The notes below the pieces were generated by a model. The model did no database searches, had not been told where the DNA came from, and was given only the letters and a program-made list of their open reading frames with translations. Made by a program: the position numbers and the translations under genes. From Pseudomonadota bacterium (GTDB lineage Bacteria; Pseudomonadota; Gammaproteobacteria; Acidiferrobacterales; Sulfurifustaceae), in assembly GCA_020354085.1 (NCBI GenBank), contig CP070641.1, positions 1,925,545-1,937,336 of the forward strand: a DNA stretch of 11,792 nucleotides, read 5' to 3'. Shown in pieces: positions 5,863-11,792 of this stretch; the stretch's first letter is position 1, and every line of letters begins with the position of its first letter.

Positions 5863-7266
5863 ATGAGCCGCGCCGCCGCACCGCTTTTGCGCTATCTTGG
5901 CGCCGCCCTGGCGACTGCGGCGGTCGGGGCGCTCGGATACGGCGGTTACTATCTATGGCAGCTGGCCGGCATCGCGACGGGTCACGCCGCCAAGACGCTG
6001 TGCTCCGCGGTGTTCATCGCACAACGCGACCCGCAGGTGGTAGTGGCCAGCGAGCTGTCGCCGGACCTGCACCCGGCGTTTCGTTTCATCGATTCGCATG
6101 TTGATCACAAGGCGCAGAGGGCCGAGGCGAGCCTGTTTGGCCTGCGCACGCGGCAGGCACGTCATCGTCAGGGGCTTGGTTGCGCATTGGCCTATCCCGA
6201 CACACGTTTCCAAGCTGTCGCTTCCGTCCCGCTGTCGTCGTCCCTTCGAGGGCGCGCGCACGCCGAGTGGCCGCAAGGCGAGCGCGTAGCGGCGCGCCCC
6301 CAACCGCGGTGGCAAGCGCTGCTTGATTGGGCCTTCGCCGAGACCGATGGCAGGCCGGCCGCCCGTACGCGCGCGGTCGTGGTCGTGCACCGAGGGCGAA
6401 TCGTGGCAGAGGGTTACGCGGATGGCGTCTCGGCGCAGACGCCGCTTCTGGGGTGGTCCATGACCAAGAGCGTGATGAACGCCTTGGTCGGCATCCTCGT
6501 GCGCGAAGGGCGTGTCGCGCTCGCCGATCCGGCGCCGATACCGGAATGGCAATCACCCGGCGATCCGCGTGGGCGCATCACCATCGGTCAGTTGTTACAC
6601 ATGAGCAGCGGCCTTGAGTTCGAAGAGCGCTATCGAAATCCGCTGGGCGACGTGACGCGCATGCTGCTTGCCACGCCCAACATGGCGGCTTTTGCTGCGC
6701 TCAAGCCGCTGCGCTTTGAGCCGGGCACGCGCTTCGCGTATTCGAGCGGTACCAGCAATCTTCTGGCGCGCGTCGTGCGCGAGACCTTGGGCGAGAAACA
6801 CTACCTCGACTTTCCACGCCGCGAATTATTTTTCCCGGTCGGCATGGACAGCGCCGTGCTCGAGGCCGACGCCTCCGGGACCTTTGTCGGATCGTCCTAC
6901 ATGTACGCGAGCGCGCGCGATTGGGCGCGGTTCGGGCTACTGTACCTGCGCGACGGTGTTTGGCATGGCAAGCGGCTGCTGCCAGCCGGCTGGGTCGCAT
7001 TTTCGCGCACGCCGTCGCCCGCTGACCCCGAGGCGCGATTCGGCGCGCATTTTTGGTTGAAGCTGCCTAGAGAGTATGCCGGCCCCGAGCCAAGACCGAG
7101 TCTACCGCCCGACAGCTTTCACGCAGTGGGCCACGAAGGCCAGTTCGTCACCATCGTTCCCTCCCACGACCTGGTGTTGGTACGGTTTGGCCTCACGCGC
7201 AGCGCCAACGGTTGGAACCATTCGGCGTTCGTGGCACGTGCGCTGGCGGCGATCACCGCGAAGTGA
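5863..7266 (+). CDS. Membrane-anchored class C beta-lactamase-like serine hydrolase
   Basis: A 467-residue penicillin-binding-protein-like/class C beta-lactamase-fold hydrolase. An N-terminal hydrophobic segment (about 8-35) gives a membrane anchor or uncleaved signal, so the catalytic part is probably periplasmic. The nucleophile motif S-x-x-K is SMTK (Ser199, Lys202), the Tyr motif is YSS (Tyr293), and the third motif is HEG (424-426) in place of KTG, as in many esterase or peptidase members. TIGQLLHMSSGLEF and DWARFGLLYLRDGVW are typical of the family. Residues 40-165 are less conserved and precede the hydrolase domain. The substrate cannot be predicted; ester, amide or D-amino-acid peptide hydrolysis is possible, and antibiotic resistance should not be inferred. 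The ribosome binding site is weak. The start ATGA overlaps the stop of a 13-codon mini-ORF (5828-5866). A PhoD-type enzyme follows after 58 bp, likely in the same transcript. Confidence 0.92.
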   Translation: MSRAAAPLLRYLGAALATAAVGALGYGGYYLWQLAGIATGHAAKTLCSAVFIAQRDPQVVVASELSPDLHPAFRFIDSHVDHKAQRAEASLFGLRTRQARHRQGLGCALAYPDTRFQAVASVPLSSSLRGRAHAEWPQGERVAARPQPRWQALLDWAFAETDGRPAARTRAVVVVHRGRIVAEGYADGVSAQTPLLGWSMTKSVMNALVGILVREGRVALADPAPIPEWQSPGDPRGRITIGQLLHMSSGLEFEERYRNPLGDVTRMLLATPNMAAFAALKPLRFEPGTRFAYSSGTSNLLARVVRETLGEKHYLDFPRRELFFPVGMDSAVLEADASGTFVGSSYMYASARDWARFGLLYLRDGVWHGKRLLPAGWVAFSRTPSPADPEARFGAHFWLKLPREYAGPEPRPSLPPDSFHAVGHEGQFVTIVPSHDLVLVRFGLTRSANGWNHSAFVARALAAITAK

Positions 7267-7324
7267 AGACGGAGTGTCCCGCAAGAATTACGATGTCAAT
7301 CGACCGCATCAGGTCATCGACGAG

Positions 7325-8866
7325 ATGAGCGAAAACCTCGACCGCCGCACTTTCCTGCGCGCGTTAGGCGCCTGTGCGCTCGCGCCGGCAGCGGGATCGG
7401 TGAGTTGCGCCACCGCCCCGCGCTTCACGGCTGATCCCTTCACACTGGGCGTTGCCTCTGGCTCGCCCCTGCCCGATGGCGTCGTGCTGTGGACGCGGTT
7501 GGCGCCCGATCCGCTCGCCGACGGCGGCCTCGACCCGATTGCGATTCCGGTTCGTTGGGAAGTCGCTATGGATGAGTCCTTCCGCAAGATCGCGCGCCGG
7601 GGTAATGCGGTCGCCGAGCCAGCGTTTGGGCACAGCGTGCACGTCGAAGTCGACGGTCTCGAGCCGGACCGCTGGTATTTCTATCGTTTCCTGGTAGGCG
7701 ACGCCGTAAGTCCGGTGGGGCGTACGCGCACGGCACCACCGCCCGATGCGCTCGGCCGATGGCGCTTCGCGTTCGCCTCCTGTCAGCAGTACGAGCAGGG
7801 GTTCTATGCCGCGCACCGCCACATGGCCGCCGAAGAGCTTGATCTTGTCGTGTTTCTCGGCGACTACACTTACGAATCGTCCTGGGGCAAGAAGCATGTG
7901 CGCAAGCATGAAGGTCCGGAACCCTACACGCTCGCGCAGTACCGCAACCGCTATGCGCGCTACAAGACCGATCCGGATTTGCAGCGTTGCCACGCGAGCT
8001 TTCCGTGGATCGTGACCTGGGACGATCACGAGGTCGACAACGACTACGCCAACGATCGCAGCGAGGATCTCGACCCCGATTTTCTCGTCCGCCGCGCCGC
8101 CGCCTATCAGGCATTTTACGAGCACATGCCGCTGCGCGCGGCCAGCCGTCCGCAGGGACCCAGCATGCGGATCTACGGCCGCCATGATTTCGGCCGCTTG
8201 GCGCGTTTTTATGTGCTCGACGACCGCCAATACCGCACTCACCAGGCATGTCCGCGGCCGGGGCGCGGCGGCTCGAATCGTGTCGATGAATGTGACGAGC
8301 GCTTGGATGAAGACCGCACGATGCTCGGTTTCGAACAGGAGGCCTGGCTGGGCCAGCGCTTGGCCGACTCCGGCGCGCGCTGGAATGTCATCGCGCAGCA
8401 GACGCTCATGGCGCAGGTCGATCGCGCGCCGGGGCCGGAGAAGGGCTATTGGACCGATGGTTGGGATGGTTACCCGGCGGCACGCCGACGCCTGCTGACC
8501 GAGATCGCCAAGCGCAAGGTCGCCAATCCGCTCGTGATCGGTGGCGATGTGCACGCCTATTGGGTTTGCGACCTCGTCACCGACTTCGATGATTCAAACT
8601 CGCCGGTGGTCGCGACAGAAATATGCGGCACCTCGATCAGCTCACAGGGCGCGTCGCAGAAGCGCATCGAGAGCTGGCGCGCGGAGGCGCCGCATGCCAA
8701 GTACGCGCGCAGCGACCGGCGAGGTTACACCACCGTCGAGCTCAACGGGCGTCAGGCGCGCGTGCGGCTGCGCGCCATCGACAGCGAGAAGGACGCGAAT
8801 TCTAAGATCAGAACCATCGCCACCTTCCTGGTCGCCGATGGCAAGGCGGGGGCAGAACGTGATTAG
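7325..8866 (+). CDS. PhoD-type alkaline phosphatase/phosphodiesterase, Tat-exported
   Basis: Metal-dependent phosphoesterase of the PhoD family, which hydrolyses phosphate mono- and diesters outside the cytoplasm. From ATG 7325 it has 513 residues. The twin-arginine motif DRRTFLRAL lies within the first 17 residues, followed by an Ala-rich hydrophobic stretch, so export by Tat in folded form is likely. A Cys follows at SVSC, but this is a poor lipobox. The Fn3-like N-terminal PhoD domain begins FTLGVASGSPLPDGVVLWTRL. The metallophosphatase domain shows FASCQQ (Cys153, the position that ligates iron in characterised PhoD), LGDYTYES (Asp180), WDDHEVDND (Asp233, Asp234, His235) and GGDVHAYW (Asp408, His410), so the active site looks complete. 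An upstream in-frame GTG at 7274 would move the RR motif away from the N-terminus, so ATG 7325 is preferred despite a weak ribosome binding site. No Pho box was recognised upstream. Confidence 0.93.
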   Translation: MSENLDRRTFLRALGACALAPAAGSVSCATAPRFTADPFTLGVASGSPLPDGVVLWTRLAPDPLADGGLDPIAIPVRWEVAMDESFRKIARRGNAVAEPAFGHSVHVEVDGLEPDRWYFYRFLVGDAVSPVGRTRTAPPPDALGRWRFAFASCQQYEQGFYAAHRHMAAEELDLVVFLGDYTYESSWGKKHVRKHEGPEPYTLAQYRNRYARYKTDPDLQRCHASFPWIVTWDDHEVDNDYANDRSEDLDPDFLVRRAAAYQAFYEHMPLRAASRPQGPSMRIYGRHDFGRLARFYVLDDRQYRTHQACPRPGRGGSNRVDECDERLDEDRTMLGFEQEAWLGQRLADSGARWNVIAQQTLMAQVDRAPGPEKGYWTDGWDGYPAARRRLLTEIAKRKVANPLVIGGDVHAYWVCDLVTDFDDSNSPVVATEICGTSISSQGASQKRIESWRAEAPHAKYARSDRRGYTTVELNGRQARVRLRAIDSEKDANSKIRTIATFLVADGKAGAERD

Positions 8867-9211
8867 GGCGGTGGCTCATTTCGCGTTTATCGGCGCGCGG
8901 ACCTTTTGCGCATTCATTCGCAATTGCCGCAATTGGCGGCGGAATTAACAGCATTCCGAGCTTTCGCCGCGTGCACTCGGGAGACGTGTTATAGTCCGGC
9001 TCAGTCGTGGTCGGAGCCGCTTAGGCTGCTGAGGTACATCAATCACGACGAACGCGACCGTTTGCCTTTCGCTGTCCCCTGTTTCGCCCGCGCATCGGTC
9101 CGAAATGAACAAGGAAACGGCGTGATCATGCCGAACCGTATTTAGTTCCTGCGCCGCCCAGCGCGGGTCGTCCCCGTTCCCACGGGCCCACTAACCGAAA
9201 CGAGGACTCGC
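8867..9211 (+). other. 345-bp gene-free region, probable long leader of the RRM gene
   Basis: No convincing protein gene lies here; a 79-codon frame at 8906-9145 has no recognisable features. Just after the predicted promoter are two short stem-loops: CGGCTC (8997-9002) with GAGCCG (9014-9019), and CTTAG with CTGAG (9020-9033). Two mini-ORFs of 6 and 5 codons (9105-9125 and 9128-9145) precede the RRM gene. If transcription starts near 9002, the untranslated leader is about 210 nt, long enough for post-transcriptional control. Confidence 0.45.
8987..8995 (+). promoter_or_regulatory. Extended -10 promoter element before the RRM gene
   Basis: TGTTATAGT has the TG-N-TATAAT form of an extended -10 box with one mismatch (TATAGT). 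No good -35 hexamer lies at the standard distance, which fits extended -10 promoters. The predicted start would be near 9002, at the base of the first stem-loop. Confidence 0.45.
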
Positions 9212-9481
9212 ATGCTGACCATCTTTGTAGGCAATCTTTCCCCCGATACGCGTGAAGCCGAATTACGCGAGCTGTTTGAGCCGTACGGAACCGTGCGCTC
9301 GCTGCGGCTCGTCGCGGATGTTTTTTCCGGCAAGTGCCGCGGTATCGGTTTCGTCGAGATGGAGGGCCACGAGGCACGCGCCGCAATGGCCGCGTTGGAC
9401 GGAAGGACATTCAAGGAGCGGTCGCTCAAAGTGAACCAAGAGCAACCGCGTGCGAGGCGCGGCGCCGGTCGGGCAAGGTGA
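9212..9481 (+). CDS. Small single-RRM RNA-binding protein
   Basis: An 89-residue RNA-binding protein made of one RNA recognition motif plus a short Arg-rich tail (RARRGAGRAR). RNP2 is IFVGNL (4-9). RNP1 is RGIGFVEM (43-50), where the first of the usual aromatic positions is Ile rather than Phe or Tyr and the last is Met. The remaining RRM features (EAELRELFEPYGTV, ARAAMAALDGRTFKERSLKVNQ) are standard. Bacterial proteins of this type are small, often stress- or cold-regulated, and presumed to bind single-stranded RNA; that function is inferred from the family. GAGGA (9202-9206) sits 5 nt before the ATG. A long predicted leader precedes it and an unrecognised ORF follows 7 nt after its stop. 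Confidence 0.93.
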   Translation: MLTIFVGNLSPDTREAELRELFEPYGTVRSLRLVADVFSGKCRGIGFVEMEGHEARAAMAALDGRTFKERSLKVNQEQPRARRGAGRAR

Positions 9482-9488
9482 TAGACCG

Positions 9489-9788
9489 ATGAAACCACCG
9501 ATCGGTCCAATCGTCCCCGTGGTCGCGGGCACGGCGCCCACTTCGCCGCACTTCTTCCATGTGGCTTGCGTGGAGAAAACCCACGCGCCCGACGGCGGGC
9601 ATGGTCAGAACTGGTATCGCTACGTTCTGAAGAGTCGCGGCTCCACCATAACCGGGCATCGGTGTGGATCGCGCAAAGATGTGCACGCCTACGCCGCCGA
9701 ATGCGCGCAACAGCTGAACCTGCGCGCGGCGACGAGCCAATCCATGTGGAACCCGCGTGGCCGAAAACCGGCACCCCCTACCGGTTAG
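9489..9788 (+). CDS. Small conserved-looking hypothetical protein downstream of the RRM gene
   Basis: I do not recognise this 99-residue product. It starts MKPPIGPIVPVVAGTAPTSP, so the first 20 residues are rich in Pro and small residues. The body contains FFHVACVEKTHAPDGGHGQNWYRYVLKSRG, then a block (TITGHRCGSRKDVHAYAAEC, about 56-75) that looks like a beta-strand pair followed by a helix ending QQLNLR. Cys occurs at three positions, with no CxxC. No signal peptide or membrane segment is evident. It begins 7 nt after the RRM stop, and AAGGTGA overlapping that stop (9475-9481) provides a ribosome binding site 7 nt from the ATG. Coupled translation with the RRM gene is therefore likely, which suggests a related role in RNA metabolism or stress. 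That is inference from position only. Confidence 0.68.
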   Translation: MKPPIGPIVPVVAGTAPTSPHFFHVACVEKTHAPDGGHGQNWYRYVLKSRGSTITGHRCGSRKDVHAYAAECAQQLNLRAATSQSMWNPRGRKPAPPTG

Positions 9789-9943
9789 CAAGGCAAGCTC
9801 GCTCGCTTCTGCCGTTTCCAACAAGCGCGCGCAACCGGCGGTAAACTGTTATCCGTGCACGCCAGCAAGAGGGCAGCTGGCGCTCGGCTCAAGCTATGTC
9901 AAATACGGTTAGATCCTAAGCGGCGTACGCCACGTGGTTATCC

Positions 9944-10414
9944 ATGACCCCGCACAGCGCTGGCATCCTGCTCTTTAAATTCGTTGACGGCCAATTACAT
10001 TTGATGCTGGCGCACCCCGGCGGACCATTCTGGGCAAACAAGGATGACGGCGCCTGGACGATGCCCAAGGGCTTGATCGAGCCAGATGAAGACCCGTTAG
10101 CGGCGGCGCAGCGCGAGTTTGCCGAAGAAACCGGCATTGCGGTCGACGGGGCGTTCATCGCACTCGGCAAGCGCAAGCAGCCAAGCGGCAAGATCGTGCA
10201 CGCCTGGGCGCTGGAACACGACCTCGACGTGACGAAAGTCGCGAGCAATGTCATCTCAATCGAGTGGCCACGCCATTCCGGCCGGTTCATCGAGATTCCG
10301 GAGATAGATCAGGCGCGATGGTTTGACATTGCCGAGGCGCGCGTGAAGATCGCCAAGGGCCAGCTGCCATTCATCGATGCGCTCATCGCGCACCTCGGTC
10401 GGCCAAAAATCTAG
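9944..10414 (+). CDS. Nudix hydrolase
   Basis: A 156-residue cytoplasmic Nudix-superfamily hydrolase, expected to split a nucleoside diphosphate linked to some other moiety with Mg2+ or Mn2+. The Nudix box is complete: G43 with five residues to E49, seven to R57-E58-F59, then E61-E62 and G64-I65. The preceding segment HPGGPFWANKDDGAWTMPKG is characteristic of a subgroup whose members are often only labelled NUDIX domain proteins; the substrate is not predictable. The ATG has only a weak upstream ribosome binding site. The gene converges on gpmA, and the two stop codons overlap in a single CTAG (10411-10414) with no terminator between them. Confidence 0.93.
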   Translation: MTPHSAGILLFKFVDGQLHLMLAHPGGPFWANKDDGAWTMPKGLIEPDEDPLAAAQREFAEETGIAVDGAFIALGKRKQPSGKIVHAWALEHDLDVTKVASNVISIEWPRHSGRFIEIPEIDQARWFDIAEARVKIAKGQLPFIDALIAHLGRPKI

Positions 10415-11163
10415 GGTGAGGGTGGCCGTGCCTGATTGGCGACGGCGCGCGCCGCCGCCTGCACCTTGGCTTCGTCTGCCAAATAGTAATGCTTCGTCAC
10501 GCGTTCGCCATCGTCGAACTCGTAAACGAGCGGGATGCCGGTCGGGATGTTGAGTCCCATGATGGCTTCATCCGAGATGCCGTCGAGATGTTTGATGAGC
10601 GCACGGATGCTGTTGCCGTGTGCGGATATCAGAATACGCTTTCCCGTGCGCAGCTGCGGCTGGATGGCCTCACCCCAACATTCGAGCACTCGCACCAAGG
10701 TATCGGCCAAGGACTCGCACGCCGGCAGCCGCTCGGGAGGCAGGGAAGCGTAGCGTTCATCGAAACGCGGATGACGCGGGTCGTCCGCCTCGAGTGCCGG
10801 CGGGCGTACGCGATAGCCTCGGCGCCACTGATGGACCTGGTCGGCGCCGTACTTCGTGCTGGTCTCGGCCTTGTTGAGACCCTGTAGCGCACCGTAGTGA
10901 CGCTCGTTCAGCCGCCAATCGTTCACGACCGGCAACCACATGCAATCCATCGCGTCTTGCACGATCCACGTGGTGCGGATCGCGCGACGCAGGACGGAGT
11001 TGAAGATTACGTCGAAATGGTAGCCTTCCGCGCGCAGCCGCTTGCCGGCCTCGCGTGCCTCCTCGGCGCCCTTGGGCGACAGATCCACGTCCGTCCACCC
11101 GGTGAAGCGGTTCTCCCGATTCCAGGTGCTCTCGCCGTGGCGTAGTAAAACGAGCTTTTGCAT
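10411..11163 (-). CDS. gpmA: 2,3-bisphosphoglycerate-dependent phosphoglycerate mutase
   Basis: Glycolytic and gluconeogenic cytoplasmic enzyme interconverting 3- and 2-phosphoglycerate through a phosphohistidine. It has 250 residues, the same length as E. coli GpmA. The signature LVLLRHGES carries the phosphorylated His9, NRFTGWTDVDLS and RRAIRT provide substrate-binding residues, LNERHYGALQG contains the catalytic Glu87, and SAHGNSIRAL carries the second His (182). The start at 11163 is supported by GAGGA 4 nt upstream on the minus strand; a longer frame to 11280 adds 39 non-homologous residues and crosses the upstream terminator, so it is rejected. A strong terminator upstream means gpmA is transcribed separately from the doxX-like gene. 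Confidence 0.97.
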   Translation of the reverse strand: MQKLVLLRHGESTWNRENRFTGWTDVDLSPKGAEEAREAGKRLRAEGYHFDVIFNSVLRRAIRTTWIVQDAMDCMWLPVVNDWRLNERHYGALQGLNKAETSTKYGADQVHQWRRGYRVRPPALEADDPRHPRFDERYASLPPERLPACESLADTLVRVLECWGEAIQPQLRTGKRILISAHGNSIRALIKHLDGISDEAIMGLNIPTGIPLVYEFDDGERVTKHYYLADEAKVQAAARAVANQARPPSP

Positions 11164-11247
11164 GGGTCCTCGTATCGCCGCGCGGCCGAGTCGCCCGCGC
11201 CGATGCGGCGTGACATCGGTATCTTCGCACTGTAAGGGCCGTACAGC

Positions 11248-11276
11248 AAAAAAACGCGGCCCGTTTCCGGGCCGCG
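11248..11276 (-). terminator. Intrinsic terminator downstream of the doxX-like gene
   Basis: On the minus strand a 9-bp GC stem CGCGGCCCG/CGGGCCGCG (11268-11276 and 11255-11263) closes a GAAA tetraloop and is followed directly by seven T residues (11254-11248). It lies 23 nt after the stop of the doxX-like gene and about 85 nt before the gpmA start, so it ends the doxX transcript. Confidence 0.93.
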
Positions 11277-11298
11277 GCATGACAGCTATCGCACGAGC

Positions 11299-11721
11299 TT
11301 ACGCGCGCGCCAAGCGAGCGGGAGAGGGCTCTTTTACATTGCCGATCGCGTAGGCGCCGTCGCCGAGCAGCGCCTGCGCGATGACCGCGACGGCGAGAAA
11401 CACCGGATACTCCCAGCCGCCGTTGGGCGCGCTAAACACCCAACCGTTCGGGACATGCACCCAGGCCGCGCCGAGCAAGATCGGCAACGACACCAGCGCG
11501 GCGATGCGCGATTGGTAGCCGACGATCAATAGCGCGCCAACGCCGAGTTCCACCAGTACTGTGACGTAGGCAAGAAAGCCCGGCAGACCCACGGATTGGA
11601 AGAATTGCACCGTGCCCGGCATCGTGAACACCATGACCTTCAATAGCCCGTGCGCAACGAACATCACGCCGAGCGCCACGCGCAGCACCAACGCGCCGTA
11701 TTGTGTAGCGTTTGTTTTCAT
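11299..11721 (-). CDS. DoxX-family membrane protein
   Basis: A 140-residue integral membrane protein of the DoxX family. The hallmark N-terminal segment LRVALGVMFVAHGLLKV (about 13-29) is followed by FFQSVGLPGFLAYVTVLVELGVGALLIVGY, then further hydrophobic segments near 72-90 and 103-120, giving four membrane helices. Family members include the small subunit of archaeal thiosulfate:quinone oxidoreductase and redox-stress-related bacterial proteins, but most have no known function and none is implied here. The start at 11721 is backed by AAGGAG 7 nt upstream on the minus strand. A strong intrinsic terminator follows. Confidence 0.92.
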   Translation of the reverse strand: MKTNATQYGALVLRVALGVMFVAHGLLKVMVFTMPGTVQFFQSVGLPGFLAYVTVLVELGVGALLIVGYQSRIAALVSLPILLGAAWVHVPNGWVFSAPNGGWEYPVFLAVAVIAQALLGDGAYAIGNVKEPSPARLARA

Positions 11722-11751
11722 ACTGTTTCTCCTTCGATAAGTTGAATGGGT

Positions 11752-11792
11752 TTACGCCGCCGTATCGCAGGCGCAGTCGAAGCCTTCGATCG
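11752..11792 (-). CDS. Possible C-terminal end of an upstream gene
   Basis: On the minus strand one frame reads IEGFDCACDTAA and stops with TAA 30 nt before the doxX-like start, a normal within-operon spacing. Only 12 or 13 codons are visible and I do not recognise the protein, so this could be non-coding. Confidence 0.3.
   Translation of the reverse strand, partial: IEGFDCACDTAA

Noticed and set aside
7364..8554. 396-residue minus-strand frame inside the PhoD-type gene
   Set aside because: Antisense of a gene with all PhoD metal-binding motifs; it shows no family features of its own.
8906..9145. 79-residue frame between the PhoD-type and RRM genes
   Set aside because: No ribosome binding site or family resemblance, and it overlaps the predicted promoter and leader.
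9922..9931. GGCGTACGCC palindrome just upstream of the Nudix gene, considered as an operator
   Set aside because: Short GC-rich palindromes are expected by chance here and no regulator gene is adjacent.

Overview
This is a GC-rich window with closely packed genes on both strands, strong Shine-Dalgarno sites before several genes and no mobile element, CRISPR array, rRNA or tRNA that I can see. The gene repertoire points to a Gram-negative proteobacterium, most likely beta- or gamma-: cofactor-dependent phosphoglycerate mutase, a globin-coupled c-di-GMP enzyme, an ArsR/SRPBCC pair, a Tat-exported PhoD-type phosphatase, a small single-RRM protein and a DoxX protein. I cannot name the genus from the sequence.

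Left block (1-3255, minus strand): a PfkB-family sugar/nucleoside kinase runs off the left edge. Upstream of it lies a globin-PAS-GGDEF-EAL signalling gene. This gene is cut by a single in-frame TAG at 2581-2583: reading continues in the same frame on both sides and the break falls inside the PAS domain. It is therefore a recent nonsense mutation, a sequencing error, or a gene split into an oxygen-sensor fragment and a sensorless GGDEF-EAL fragment. The EAL part also has Tyr where the usual LKID motif has Asp.

Middle block (3486-8866, plus strand): a self-contained regulatory module starts with a TTGACA -35 box and a perfect 10-bp inverted repeat lying over the start codon of an ArsR-type repressor. 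It is followed by an SRPBCC (AHSA1-like) protein, two small multi-pass membrane proteins of unknown function, a stand-alone TfoX N-terminal-domain protein, a membrane-anchored class C beta-lactamase-like serine hydrolase and a Tat-exported PhoD-type phosphodiesterase/phosphatase. The ArsR frame runs 106 nt into the SRPBCC gene. All point the same way, but the 172-bp gap at 4833-5004 contains hairpins and may divide the run into two transcripts.

Right block: a 345-bp gene-free stretch (8867-9211) with an extended -10 box probably acts as a long leader for a small RRM RNA-binding protein, which is closely followed by an unrecognised 99-residue ORF. A Nudix hydrolase then converges on gpmA, the two sharing a CTAG at their stop codons. 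A strong intrinsic terminator separates gpmA from the upstream doxX-like gene on the minus strand. The last 41 bases may hold the C-terminus of another minus-strand gene.

I found no clear-cut new defence or biosynthetic system. The most informative observations are the nonsense-split oxygen/c-di-GMP sensor and the ArsR-SRPBCC-membrane module with its operator-covered, possibly leaderless start.
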